Assembly: GCA_905234265.1 (NCBI GenBank)
Contig: CAJOHJ010000017.1
Location: 1-39,644 of the forward strand
Length of the DNA: 39,644 nucleotides
Origin: an uncultured Prevotella sp.
GTDB taxonomy: Bacteria; Bacteroidota; Bacteroidia; Bacteroidales; Bacteroidaceae
Direction of reading: 5' to 3'
Each line of letters begins with the position of its first letter. Position 1 is the stretch's first letter. Of the stretch, positions 31,701-39,644 are shown piece after piece. The notes below the pieces were generated by a model. That model worked only from the letters and a program-made list of their open reading frames with translations, did no database searches and was not told the origin of the DNA. Made by a program: the position numbers and the translations under genes.

Positions 31701-34480
31701 GCTGCAGGTTCCTCCTTCTTCTTTTCGTCGCCACTACCTTCGACGCCGTTGTTCTCTCCGCCGTCACCAGCCTTTTCGCCTTCGGCGCCGTCGGAATTGC
31801 CGTCAGCGCCCTCTTCGCCAGGCTCAGAGATGCCCATTTCGGCATCACGACGCTGAAGCACTTTGAACAACTCACGGTACAAAGGACGGTTCTTGAGCTT
31901 ATAGGGATACTTCTTACGCAGCGCCTCTTCTACTAACTGCTCTGCATGATAGAAGCGGAAATACTGCTTTGTCGGGTCAAGATCGAAACAGTGCTGGAAG
32001 TAGCCAATATACTGGGGAACATCCTTGAATTTCGACACGTCGAAGGCAGGCTCACTGTTACTGCTGGCAGTTTCTGCAGCTTCGCCCTCAGGCTCCAGTG
32101 GCGGCTCCTCGCCGTCATGCTCTTCCTTGTATTTCAGATAGGCTTTCTGGTATTTCTCCAGCTCAGCCTTCTTGGCAGCATCAAACATTGCATCTGCCTG
32201 ATATTCCGCCAGCTTATCGTCGCTCCACCGGTAGAAAGGCTTGTCATCGCCAGCAGCATTGTCGTCGGCATCGTCCGACGGCGAGACTATCAGCGGCGGC
32301 TCGTCCTTGATGTTAAGTGCTGCCAACAGTCCCTTCAGATACCACTTCTTCGGATTGTCGTCAGGCATGCGGCTCACCCAGTAGGGAGCCATCGAGCGCA
32401 TATTCCAGTCTTCTATTTCGGTGTACAGAATAGCCTTGTTCTCGTCGCTCATGGCCAGCACTGCCGACTTTGCCAGTTGGTATTTCCGCTCCTCTACGGC
32501 ATTGCGTGGCTTGAAGTGCAGCGTCTTCAGATTTATGAGGTTCTCCAGTTGCAGCAGTCCCTCGTCGGTGCGGCCGTTACCCCTCAGCCAGTCCACGAAG
32601 AACATTGCCGTGTCAACCTTCTGCTCCATGTAATATGCTGCTGCCTGATTGGCAATAATCTCGTGGCGATTCCACATTATCATGCCGCGCGATGCCGTCC
32701 ACTGCTTGACGTCTATTCCGCTCTTGCCGTTGCCGTAGCGCTTCAAGTCTATAAACGGACGTAGTATCTCAACATTTGGGTTTCCGCGCTTCATCTGCAT
32801 CACTGCATAGCGGTTGCAGACGTATGGGGCAATGACGTTCTCTATCTGATAGTCAGGCTCGCTGATGATTTCCTTATAGGCTATCACTGTCACCGTGTCC
32901 AAGTCCAGACTGTCGGTAAGCATGTCAAAAAGGTTATAGAAGTCGCCGTTCGAGAAATGGCGCGAACCGTCTATGTAGTCGCGCTTGTTCTTGTGGAACT
33001 CCTCAACGCACTCCTCGGGGGTCATCACATGCTGTGCCTGATACATGTATGCACAGCGCATGCTTCGCTGACTTTCCAGTATCGGCTCAACGTCCAGCGG
33101 ATAAAACGGCAGTTCCTTGATGCGTTTGGTAATGGTATTGTCGTCGCCGCCAGTATTGAAGGCCACTTCCACGGCTGTAGCCTGGTCTTCCTTCTGCTGA
33201 TCGCGCAGGGTCTGCACGACATCGTTCCATGTATATACCTTAATTTCCTTCTTCGGCTTTATGGAAATCTTGCCCGACAGGATGCTCTGCGCCACCGCCA
33301 CGCGCTGGTTGGCCAGTTCCTCGTTGCGCTTCAGCGAGCCGTCAGGCGACGCAGCACCCATGATGGTCACCTGAGCCAGCGAGTTGCCGTATGAGCGCAG
33401 TTCCTTCACCAGCTGTTCCTGCTCGGCAATGTTCGCCGAGTCTGAAATCAGAGTGCTGGTACCCATTTCGAAGCGGAGATTAATCTTCTTGTTGCGCTTT
33501 TCGAATTTCGACTCTGCCTGCTCATAGAATTCACTGGTAAGCTCTATTTCAGACATGGCAGCGTCGAATGCCAGCATCTTGAACGGGCGGCGCTTCAGGC
33601 ATGTGCCGTCGCCGTCGTAGAACTCATAGACATGATGGAAATCTTCGAAAGCATAAGTATACGGGCCTCTGAACGAATGGTCCTTCAGCGACGTCGGCTT
33701 GGGCCAGATGATTGTCGTGTCCAAGCGGAACCATTCGTCTTCACGCAAAATGGCATTGGTGTAATAATGAACGGCCAGCTTGTCATTGGTCCTGTAGTCA
33801 TAGCCCATGCGGCGCTCCTGTTTCTCGTGGTACTCGTCGCCCTCGAAGACCATGCTTCCGCAATAGCCCAGCGTGTCATCCGTCTGGCAGTCTACGGCAA
33901 ATGCCTGTATCAGCAAGCGCGAGTCGGTACGTGCCGTGCCGGGCGGTATTTCTATGTGGATGTTGAAACGTTCGTTGCCATCGTCGGCATCATCGGTGCT
34001 GCTGACATTGATAGGCACCATCTGTGCCTCACCGAAGACGTCAACGCCCTGCACCTGCTTCAGAGCCTTGGGAATGTCCTTGTACTGCGTCTTGCCCTTC
34101 TCGAGGTTTACCCTGACGTATTCGCCTATTTCCGGCGCCACAACGATGATGACCATCGTGGGCAGCGCATTGGTCTTGAAGGTACCCTTCGGAGCGCGCT
34201 TGTCTATCTGCCACTTCTTGCAGATTTCCTCAAGAGCCACTTCGCGCTCGGCCTCCTTGTCCTGATACTTGAAGATGGTCTCCTTTATTTCCGACTCACA
34301 CTTGTTAGCCTGATTGCGGTCGCTCAGCAGACCATAAATAAGGCGGTCTGGCGGATCGATGCGCTCGCCGGCCTGATTGACGAATTTTATATTGCCTCGC
34401 ACCTGCATCATCTCGTCGTCGTCCTGCGCAAGGGCGACCACAGGCAGCAGCATCAACAGCAGTGTAAGCAGTTTCTTCAT
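31697..34480 (-). CDS. Large OmpA-like envelope protein (927 residues)
   Basis: From the ATG at 34480 (a GTG three codons earlier is also in frame). Signal peptide MKKLLTLLLMLLPVVALA-Q. The N-terminal ~330 residues are unrecognised and beta-rich. A segment around 336-408 is OmpA-like: INLRFEMGTSTLISDSANI, then VTIMGAASPDGS and NEELANQRVAVAQSIL, the pattern of OmpA-family peptidoglycan-binding domains (strand, GxASPxGS, N..LxxxR). The remaining ~500 residues are helical, with TPR-like character near 640-800, and the end is a Glu/Gly/Ala-rich acidic low-complexity tail. OmpA-like proteins with DUF3575 partners are usual in Bacteroidales fimbrial loci, but they are usually about half this length. 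It probably links the beta-barrel and fimbriae to the cell wall. A heptamer run (34485-34519) lies just upstream. Confidence 0.78.
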   Translation of the reverse strand: MKKLLTLLLMLLPVVALAQDDDEMMQVRGNIKFVNQAGERIDPPDRLIYGLLSDRNQANKCESEIKETIFKYQDKEAEREVALEEICKKWQIDKRAPKGTFKTNALPTMVIIVVAPEIGEYVRVNLEKGKTQYKDIPKALKQVQGVDVFGEAQMVPINVSSTDDADDGNERFNIHIEIPPGTARTDSRLLIQAFAVDCQTDDTLGYCGSMVFEGDEYHEKQERRMGYDYRTNDKLAVHYYTNAILREDEWFRLDTTIIWPKPTSLKDHSFRGPYTYAFEDFHHVYEFYDGDGTCLKRRPFKMLAFDAAMSEIELTSEFYEQAESKFEKRNKKINLRFEMGTSTLISDSANIAEQEQLVKELRSYGNSLAQVTIMGAASPDGSLKRNEELANQRVAVAQSILSGKISIKPKKEIKVYTWNDVVQTLRDQQKEDQATAVEVAFNTGGDDNTITKRIKELPFYPLDVEPILESQRSMRCAYMYQAQHVMTPEECVEEFHKNKRDYIDGSRHFSNGDFYNLFDMLTDSLDLDTVTVIAYKEIISEPDYQIENVIAPYVCNRYAVMQMKRGNPNVEILRPFIDLKRYGNGKSGIDVKQWTASRGMIMWNRHEIIANQAAAYYMEQKVDTAMFFVDWLRGNGRTDEGLLQLENLINLKTLHFKPRNAVEERKYQLAKSAVLAMSDENKAILYTEIEDWNMRSMAPYWVSRMPDDNPKKWYLKGLLAALNIKDEPPLIVSPSDDADDNAAGDDKPFYRWSDDKLAEYQADAMFDAAKKAELEKYQKAYLKYKEEHDGEEPPLEPEGEAAETASSNSEPAFDVSKFKDVPQYIGYFQHCFDLDPTKQYFRFYHAEQLVEEALRKKYPYKLKNRPLYRELFKVLQRRDAEMGISEPGEEGADGNSDGAEGEKAGDGGENNGVEGSGDEKKKEEPAA

Positions 34481-34484
34481 ATAT

Positions 34485-34519
34485 TTCACTATTCACTCTT
34501 AGCTTTTCACTCATCACTT
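34485..34519 (-). repeat. Heptamer run between the DUF3575 and OmpA-like genes
   Basis: Five units in 7-base register on the plus strand: TTCACTA, TTCACTC, TTAGCTT, TTCACTC, ATCACTT. It covers the DUF3575 stop codon (34514-34516) and most of the leader of the OmpA-like gene, like the run over the ftsH stop. Confidence 0.7.
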
Positions 34520-35077
34520 CAATATGTACGACACTGTGACGCCCAGGCGCGTCGGCAACAGGTAGTAGCCCTTGGAGTTGGACTTCTGCTGCCCGTCCTG
34601 AGTATAGTAGACGTCGTAGTTGTCGTGGAGGAAATATTCCTTGCGGTTGTACATTATCACGCCGAAGCCGCTATGTACTTCAACGTTCAGGCGGCGCGTA
34701 AGGTTCCACACATACCCATACGTGGCACCGATGCCCAGCGCATAGCCGTCGTAGACCTTGCTCTTGTGGGTGATGTTGTAGAGCGCGCCAATGCCGCCGG
34801 CACCGAGAAACCAGCCATGGATGGGGCGTCCCGAGAACCAGTAACGGTATTCAGGCTGCAGCGCCTTCACCTTAGCCTCCTTGAGCATTGGCACATAGCT
34901 GCCGCCGCACCACAGTCCGTTAAGGGAAAGCGATGTATAGTTGCCTGTCACAAGTTCCAAGCTCAGGGAAGGAGCCATGAGCAGTGTGCTTGTGGCCTCA
35001 GTACCAACCACAAACATCTGCGCACGTATAGTAATTGCCATGCCGAGCAACAGCACGGCAGTCATTAATCGTTTCAT
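34514..35077 (-). CDS. DUF3575 outer-membrane protein
   Basis: 187 residues from the ATG at 35077, which lies 69 bases after the promoter; in-frame upstream codons are rejected. Signal peptide MKRLMTAVLLLGMAITIRA-Q. The mature part has the DUF3575 pattern: N-terminal GTEATSTLLMAPSLSLELVTG, then LQPEYRYWFSGRPIHGWFLGAGG, and a C-terminal LPTRLGVTVSYIL, probably an eight-stranded barrel. In Bacteroidales such genes commonly sit in front of fimbrillin loci, and the proteins are thought to help assemble or anchor fimbriae at the outer membrane. It is the first gene of the DUF3575/OmpA/barrel/TPR run and carries its own promoter. Confidence 0.85.
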   Translation of the reverse strand: MKRLMTAVLLLGMAITIRAQMFVVGTEATSTLLMAPSLSLELVTGNYTSLSLNGLWCGGSYVPMLKEAKVKALQPEYRYWFSGRPIHGWFLGAGGIGALYNITHKSKVYDGYALGIGATYGYVWNLTRRLNVEVHSGFGVIMYNRKEYFLHDNYDVYYTQDGQQKSNSKGYYLLPTRLGVTVSYILK

Positions 35078-35145
35078 ACAGTAATACTGTGTTGCAACAT
35101 TTTCCGCCGGCAATAAGACGCCGCTGTATTCTTTCTTACAGCTTG

Positions 35146-35176
35146 CAAAGATAAAAAGAAATTTGTTTTCTTCAAA
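35146..35176 (-). promoter_or_regulatory. Promoter for the DUF3575 operon
   Basis: Minus strand: TTTG (35173-35176), 19 bases, TATCTTTG (35146-35153). Near-perfect consensus. It drives DUF3575, the OmpA-like gene, the barrel and probably the TPR gene. Confidence 0.75.
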
Positions 35177-35237
35177 AGTTTTTCAAGAAAAAGAAAAAAT
35201 ATAGTTTTTTCAAACGGCAAAGGATTTGCAGAAAATT

Positions 35238-35277
35238 ATTCCTCCCCACACGCCAGATGTTGCCTGTGGGGAGGAAT
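35238..35277 (-). terminator. Hairpin terminator after the fimbrillin gene ending at 35336
   Basis: A perfect 13-bp stem ATTCCTCCCCACA (35238-35250) / TGTGGGGAGGAAT (35265-35277). On the minus strand it is followed by AATTTTC, a weak T run. It separates the fimbrillin transcript from the DUF3575 promoter, which lies farther along at 35146-35176. Confidence 0.7.
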
Positions 35278-35335
35278 ATGCTTTCTATACCGTAACTACA
35301 TAAGTATATTGCATTCTATGTTCCGGAAGAGTGCT

Positions 35336-36607
35336 TCATTCTCCTATGTCATAGTTACTCTCGAAGGTGTCGGTATCGTCTTCCCAGTCAATCAGTTGGG
35401 CTTCGGCGGCCATGGCAATATTTGTAGCACCCTTGGGCGTTATTGTCAAGTTTATATTATACTTTTTTCCCTGCTTCCATCCGTTTTCAGGTGGAGCAAC
35501 CGATGCCGCATATACATAGTAATTATTTTCAATGTCTCTAAGCCTTACCCTAATCTTTAGGGTCATCAGGTTTTGTTTGGCAGTAGCGTTTGTCCATCTA
35601 ACGCCATTGTATTTCATGTAACCGGGCTGCATTGGCGGTATCATTATACAGTCACCAATCTGCTGGGATGACGTTGTCAGCTTGTAATTCTCGTAGTTCT
35701 TCCGCAGAGACTCATCGTTAAAGTCACGCAGGTAGTAAGTTTTTGTTTTTGTGCAATGGACATAGAGATAATTCGGCTCGTTTATTGTCACTGTCACAGG
35801 AGTCGTCTGTTCTTTAGTGAATGTAATAAGCGGAATTCTCACAGAGTCAGGCAGACTGGTGATATAAATACTGTCTACCCACAGTTCGTCGCCAGTATAA
35901 GTATCATTCAGTTTCAGATTGAAAATCAGCTGGCTGAGTCTGTGCTTGAGGTTAAAGAACGGAGTTTTTGTGCCGCCATTTCTGAAATAAGCAGCACCGT
36001 ATCCTTCTATGCCTACAGTGGCTTCATCAGTAGGAGCCTCAGTAACAGAAGTAAACACATCCTGTGAGCCGTCAAGATTAGTAAAGTTCAGATAGATTGA
36101 ATTCGTGGCTATCTCTATATGCTCGTCACTTATCATAGGATGATATGCTGCAAAAGTATACGCATACTTATATGAGCTGGTGGCAGAAGGGTAAAAATGC
36201 TCGTCTGCGCCCTCTTCCTCATTTTTCCAACGGAGGCGAGAAGCCGTTCCTGTCCATACTATTTCTGCAGGCTCGTTCGTCAGCCATCGGCACAGCTGAT
36301 TGTTTGTTGTACTTGCTGATGACATATTCCATTGCAGATTTTTATCCGCTGTTCCATCAATGCCTTTTCGTGCAAGACAGTATATGCCCAGGTCTTTACA
36401 TTCCATCTCGTCGGCAGTGATAGAACTGCGCGTGACTCCACCCACTGCACCGAATGTGATAGGCACATCGCTCAGACTCACAGGCACATCAATTTCTATT
36501 GCGTCCTGACCACTGCCGCCACGCGATTCGGCAATTTCCTCATTGCTCGTGCAGGCCACAAAGAATGCTGCCGCAAAGAGCATCGTTGACATCAAAGACT
36601 TCTTCAT
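35336..36607 (-). CDS. Fimbrillin-family lipoprotein (423 residues)
   Basis: Lipoprotein signal MKKSLMSTMLFAAAFFVAC (C19), then TSNEEI. Fimbrillin pattern: a low-complexity start, VGGVTRSSITADEM, YAYTFAAYHP, then DGSQDVFTSVTE, FFNLKHRLSQLIFNLKL (the typical Leu-Lys-His-Arg segment) and a C-terminal GWKQGKKYNINLTITPKG. Members are exported as lipoproteins and assemble by donor-strand exchange after cleavage of the N-terminal part; the residue R following VT in GGVTRSS is a plausible gingipain-like cleavage position. The gene is AT-richer than the neighbouring housekeeping genes. Length compared with usual fimbrillins (300-450) is normal. It could be the major or an accessory/tip subunit. Confidence 0.85.
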   Translation of the reverse strand: MKKSLMSTMLFAAAFFVACTSNEEIAESRGGSGQDAIEIDVPVSLSDVPITFGAVGGVTRSSITADEMECKDLGIYCLARKGIDGTADKNLQWNMSSASTTNNQLCRWLTNEPAEIVWTGTASRLRWKNEEEGADEHFYPSATSSYKYAYTFAAYHPMISDEHIEIATNSIYLNFTNLDGSQDVFTSVTEAPTDEATVGIEGYGAAYFRNGGTKTPFFNLKHRLSQLIFNLKLNDTYTGDELWVDSIYITSLPDSVRIPLITFTKEQTTPVTVTINEPNYLYVHCTKTKTYYLRDFNDESLRKNYENYKLTTSSQQIGDCIMIPPMQPGYMKYNGVRWTNATAKQNLMTLKIRVRLRDIENNYYVYAASVAPPENGWKQGKKYNINLTITPKGATNIAMAAEAQLIDWEDDTDTFESNYDIGE

Positions 36608-36766
36608 AAGCTTATCTATTTTTGTTATTAATACTTTTCTATATATTGTAGGCTTTTCCAGCCTTGTTTATTTCTACGGTAATGTTGTTTAGCCATTATG
36701 CCGAGGCAATAGCCAAATATTTCTCCTGCCTTTCATCATTATGGAAATGATTATGCTTTTATGGAA

Positions 36767-36804
36767 ACTCCATCCCACACCCACAGCGGACTGTGGGATG
36801 GAGT
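36767..36804 (-). terminator. Hairpin terminator after the 659-residue fimbrillin gene
   Basis: A perfect 13-bp stem ACTCCATCCCACA (36767-36779) / TGTGGGATGGAGT (36792-36804) about 90 bases past the stop at 36897. The T run on the minus strand is weak. The rest of this 36,608-36,896 gap holds AT-rich sequence without a gene. Confidence 0.7.
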
Positions 36805-36896
36805 CTGTCAAGAGGTTTTCGGATAATTATATCCTTATTGTCATTTTCTTTTTAGCAAGAAGTCAAACTGAGTGATTATACATCAGACATGACTGA

Positions 36897-38876
36897 TTAG
36901 AGGCTCTCTGCCTCGTCCATGTCAATCTCCCACTCGCTGCCTTCCTCGTCGACAGTATAGCCAGGATTGCCGAGGTTATCATCCTCGCCAGTAATAGGCT
37001 CAAGACCAGAGAGGTTCAGAGTGATGGTATATGTCTTGCCTGCCTTATACTTGCCATGAGAAGTTGTTGAACCTACAGTACGTGCAGGGCCATACAGCTT
37101 AATGGTCTTAGTGTCAGGATACGGAGTAGTACCGGTAATGGTTGTTACGCTGCCGCCATTTGTAGCAGAGCCCTTAGCCATTGCGGTTTCCTTGGCATCA
37201 AACTCAGTGCCTGAAGTAGGCTCACCTGCTGCTACCCAAGCACCATAAGCTGTTTCAGCAGCACCTGCATCTGTCGTATTGGCGAAGAAATACTGAGGAT
37301 TAGAGCTTACACCGGCAGCATCGACCTCAATCAGATAAACTTTTGTATCGTCAGTATTGTAGAAGTACTTACCTACGTTGGCAACAACCGTGGCTGCAGC
37401 AAGAGCAGCAGCGTCACCCTTTCCAGCCTTCTGAGCAGCGTCCAATGCGTCATAAGCAGCCTCGTCAGCTACAGTAGCGGAAGCATCGGTACTCTTGTAG
37501 GTCTCGGCCACTGCGCCATAAGTCCATTCTGTAGTGCAGAAAACTGTCTGTGTTTCAGAAGTCATCAGCTGCTCGGTCTCAATGGTCAGTTCGTAGTACT
37601 GCTCATCTGCTGTCATAGGAGCTACCAGCAGAGCCTCGCCAACAGGAGTCGGATATGCTTCGTCTGTTGTAGTATTCCAGATAGGAGCAATGGCTGTGAG
37701 GGCTTCAAGATTCTCGCTAACAGAAATCGGACCGGAAACTGCAGGAGTAGTAACGCGTACAATGTAGTAAGCACCTTTATTACCATCAGGAACAGTTCCT
37801 GCTGCTACGCCATTCTTCGGATGGCCCTTTGAGTCCACGTCGTTAATGTCGGGATAAATCTCAGTCTCGGCAGTATAATCGACATTTCCACCATTAACAT
37901 TTACTGTTCCATAGGCTTTGTCTGCTGTGACAGACTCGAAATCCTCTTGTGATTCATATGAAGTAGCGCGCTGCTTCAGCACAAGGTCTTCTGTGGCAGT
38001 CTCCCAGGCAACATAGCGAGTATCTGCATTAGGAGTATAGTTCTCGTTGTAAGCAATGGTCAGAGTACCCTGATTGGGAGCCTTTACTTTAATAGCAGTT
38101 ACCTTAATGGCACTTGCATTAGGAGCGTCAACTCCAGCCTCTGGGTCTGCACTCTTGTCGCTCAGTTCCTTCGAAGCCTTAATATTGAACTGCAGACGGG
38201 CAAGCTGATGCTCAAAGTTGAACACAGGCTTTACATCGCGACGCACTGCATAAGCTGAGAAGATGCGGTCTGCCGGAACGTTCTTTACGCCATAAGTTCC
38301 ATCACCATTGTCAGCCACATTTGGTGCAGCCTTGGCAACCATGATGTCCTGAGAGCCGTCAATCTTAAACTGTGCAGTCATGGTAGCCTCGTCAACTGTC
38401 AGTGCAGAGCCATCCCATGCTGTGGCATCGTCAAGGCGATATGCCCAGAAATCAAACTCTCCGTCCTGAGGGAAATAGCGAACGTTAGAAGTAATCTCGA
38501 GACCGCCATTGTCATAGCTTGTAACCTCCATTGCAGGAGTGTTCTGAGCAACGCCTCCCAACTCGTTAGGAGCATAGAAAGTGGTACCCTTGTAGATAGG
38601 AGCGCCACCAAATTCGGTAATGTCAAATGTTCCTTTGTCCAGCATGTAGACATTAAACTGCTGGCCTCCCCACTTGTTGTTCTCAACGTCTGTGTTAAGA
38701 GCACCTACAGTACCGGTACCACGGGTAACACCCGACGGACTGCCTACCAAGAATTCGATAGGAGCCTGTTCTGAGTCGTTGACTGTCAGGCTTGGAGCCT
38801 CGGCGATGTCGTCACTCGAGCAGCTTGCAAACAGAGCTGCTGTTGCAAGGGCTGCGAAATAAAACTTTTTGTTCAT
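36897..38876 (-). CDS. Fimbrillin-family lipoprotein (659 residues)
   Basis: Lipoprotein signal ending LFASC (C19), followed by SSDDIAEAP. Fimbrillin hallmarks: PSGVTRGTGTVG, FDFWAYRLDD, QFKIDGSQDIMVAKA, VFNFEHQLARLQFNIKA, and a C-terminal KYKAGKTYTITLNLSGLEPI. At 659 residues it is well beyond the usual 300-450. The extra length includes a central segment with YTAETEIYP, and an Ala/Asp/Thr-rich stretch around 460-570 (AAYDALDAAQKAGKGDAAAL, TAYGAWVAAG) that looks like an inserted low-complexity domain. The C-terminus ends in an acidic tail (EWEIDMDEAESL). Likely a surface or pilus subunit; which one cannot be told. Confidence 0.82.
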   Translation of the reverse strand: MNKKFYFAALATAALFASCSSDDIAEAPSLTVNDSEQAPIEFLVGSPSGVTRGTGTVGALNTDVENNKWGGQQFNVYMLDKGTFDITEFGGAPIYKGTTFYAPNELGGVAQNTPAMEVTSYDNGGLEITSNVRYFPQDGEFDFWAYRLDDATAWDGSALTVDEATMTAQFKIDGSQDIMVAKAAPNVADNGDGTYGVKNVPADRIFSAYAVRRDVKPVFNFEHQLARLQFNIKASKELSDKSADPEAGVDAPNASAIKVTAIKVKAPNQGTLTIAYNENYTPNADTRYVAWETATEDLVLKQRATSYESQEDFESVTADKAYGTVNVNGGNVDYTAETEIYPDINDVDSKGHPKNGVAAGTVPDGNKGAYYIVRVTTPAVSGPISVSENLEALTAIAPIWNTTTDEAYPTPVGEALLVAPMTADEQYYELTIETEQLMTSETQTVFCTTEWTYGAVAETYKSTDASATVADEAAYDALDAAQKAGKGDAAALAAATVVANVGKYFYNTDDTKVYLIEVDAAGVSSNPQYFFANTTDAGAAETAYGAWVAAGEPTSGTEFDAKETAMAKGSATNGGSVTTITGTTPYPDTKTIKLYGPARTVGSTTSHGKYKAGKTYTITLNLSGLEPITGEDDNLGNPGYTVDEEGSEWEIDMDEAESL

Positions 38877-38947
38877 AATGCAAAAAATTTAAGTTAATAA
38901 ATTGGGTTAATTAAAAAAATGTTATTTTCTCTATATCTAAGTTTGAT

Positions 38948-39644
38948 TTAGTATCCCATCTGTTCAGCAGTAATCTCTATGTCTCCGTCGTTTTCCCATC
39001 CATCGGCCCTGACATTTAAGACTATCTGCCGCAATCCATATACCCCCACATTGAAGTTATACATCAGTCCTTTTCTGTAAAAGTATTTGTCACTTTCAGG
39101 GTCATAGTCTGCCTGTATGGCCGGTGCGGTCACCTTATATGTTGCCTCCACACGATGGACTGCGTTTTCTCCTGTGGCAGGGTCTATGTTCCTCAGTATC
39201 TGCTTATACGTTATCTTTACCCTAAGCACAGAGTCTTCCACCACCATCATGTCTGCGCCCACCACCGTCGGCGGATTGTCCAGAAAGCTGCTCTCCGACA
39301 TTCCTTCGCGCCACGTCACGTGGTTCCTCACCGTGTCTAATGGCAGCAGCAGGGGGGCGATGCCCTGGCTGTCGCGGTTCTCGGTGTAGTTTTTCTCGTA
39401 GAGAGGTATCCACTGGCGGTCGTCGTCCATGCGGAGGCCTACGTCCTGCTGGTTGGCAGAGGCCACGTACAGTCTGCCTGAGTGCTTCTGCTCCACCTCT
39501 ATGCTCTCTATGAACACCGAGTCGCACGAGCGGTCGGCCGGATATGCCAGGAAGCGGAGGCGCGCCAGCTGGTGGCGCAGCTCCACGTAGGGATGGATGC
39601 CGTGCTGGGCTGCCACGTCGCTGTAGTTGCCAATGTTCAGTATT
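38948..39644 (-). CDS. Fimbrillin-like protein, 5' part outside window
   Basis: The frame runs from the stop at 38948 through the right edge of the window, giving 231 C-terminal residues. It contains the fimbrillin landmark HPYVELRHQLARLRFLAYP, matching NFEHQLARLQF of the neighbouring gene, then beta-rich sequence ending FNVGVYGLRQIVLNVRADGW. A frame-internal GTG at 39616 is not taken as the start because upstream codons (ILNIGNYSDV) continue the fold. It is 71 bases from the next fimbrillin on the same strand, so the two are probably cotranscribed; it may be the anchor or tip subunit (Mfa2/FimB type) but the diagnostic N-terminus is missing. Confidence 0.75.
   Translation of the reverse strand, partial: ILNIGNYSDVAAQHGIHPYVELRHQLARLRFLAYPADRSCDSVFIESIEVEQKHSGRLYVASANQQDVGLRMDDDRQWIPLYEKNYTENRDSQGIAPLLLPLDTVRNHVTWREGMSESSFLDNPPTVVGADMMVVEDSVLRVKITYKQILRNIDPATGENAVHRVEATYKVTAPAIQADYDPESDKYFYRKGLMYNFNVGVYGLRQIVLNVRADGWENDGDIEITAEQMGY

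Overview
The window looks like chromosomal DNA from a Bacteroidales bacterium, most likely a Prevotellaceae (Prevotella-like) species. The evidence is: promoters of the Bacteroidetes type (TTTG, 19-20 bases, TAnnTTTG) in front of many genes; almost no Shine-Dalgarno sequences; and families typical of the group (fimbrillin lipoproteins, DUF3575, DUF3244, C10 peptidase, DUF2723, DUF4886, a Por-type C-terminal tail). Most genes are GC-rich, but several tracts are clearly AT-richer. No insertion sequence, phage, CRISPR array or rRNA was seen.

Layout. 1-381: 3' end of a secreted protein, then a minus-strand tRNA-Gln. 748-6629: plus-strand run rsfS, ftsH, cdsA, a GH5 endoglucanase-like enzyme, a small sigma-70 factor and an SGNH/DUF4886 protein. 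6675-11171: an accessory block with a membrane-anchored TPR regulator, a DUF3244 protein, a C10 (streptopain-like) cysteine protease lipoprotein and another lipoprotein; it is AT-rich from about 7005 to about 10,850. 11401-16371: DUF2723 membrane glycosyltransferase-like protein, polysaccharide deacetylase and rhaD. 16549-21365 (minus): M16 peptidase, a 26-residue membrane microprotein candidate, a small lipoprotein and a NhaD antiporter. 21512-22303: nagB, divergent from M16 and convergent with dnaA. 22531-27875 (minus): dnaA, MCE/MlaD protein, Amidase_3-SPOR cell wall amidase, folB and a free-standing NrdJ C-terminal-like domain. 27927-39644 (minus): an envelope/fimbrial locus with a TPR protein, a large outer-membrane beta-barrel, a 927-residue OmpA-like protein, DUF3575 and three fimbrillin-family lipoproteins, the last cut by the window edge.

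How the genes work together. The right third reads as one surface-structure locus: fimbrillin subunits plus DUF3575, an OmpA-like protein and a beta-barrel that could anchor or export them. The 6.7-11.2 kb block reads as a regulated secreted-protease module (regulator, putative small inhibitor, protease, companion lipoprotein). Elsewhere the window carries housekeeping functions: replication initiation, ribosome silencing, membrane proteolysis, phospholipid and folate synthesis, amino-sugar catabolism and cell wall hydrolysis.

The most notable non-gene signals are three kinds of small repeat: heptanucleotide runs at gene ends, one of which encodes the signal peptide core of the GH5 enzyme; a 27-base element present three times, once in frame inside the DUF2723 gene; and a tandem repeat family, at 11.2 kb and 22.4 kb, that forms double intrinsic terminators.
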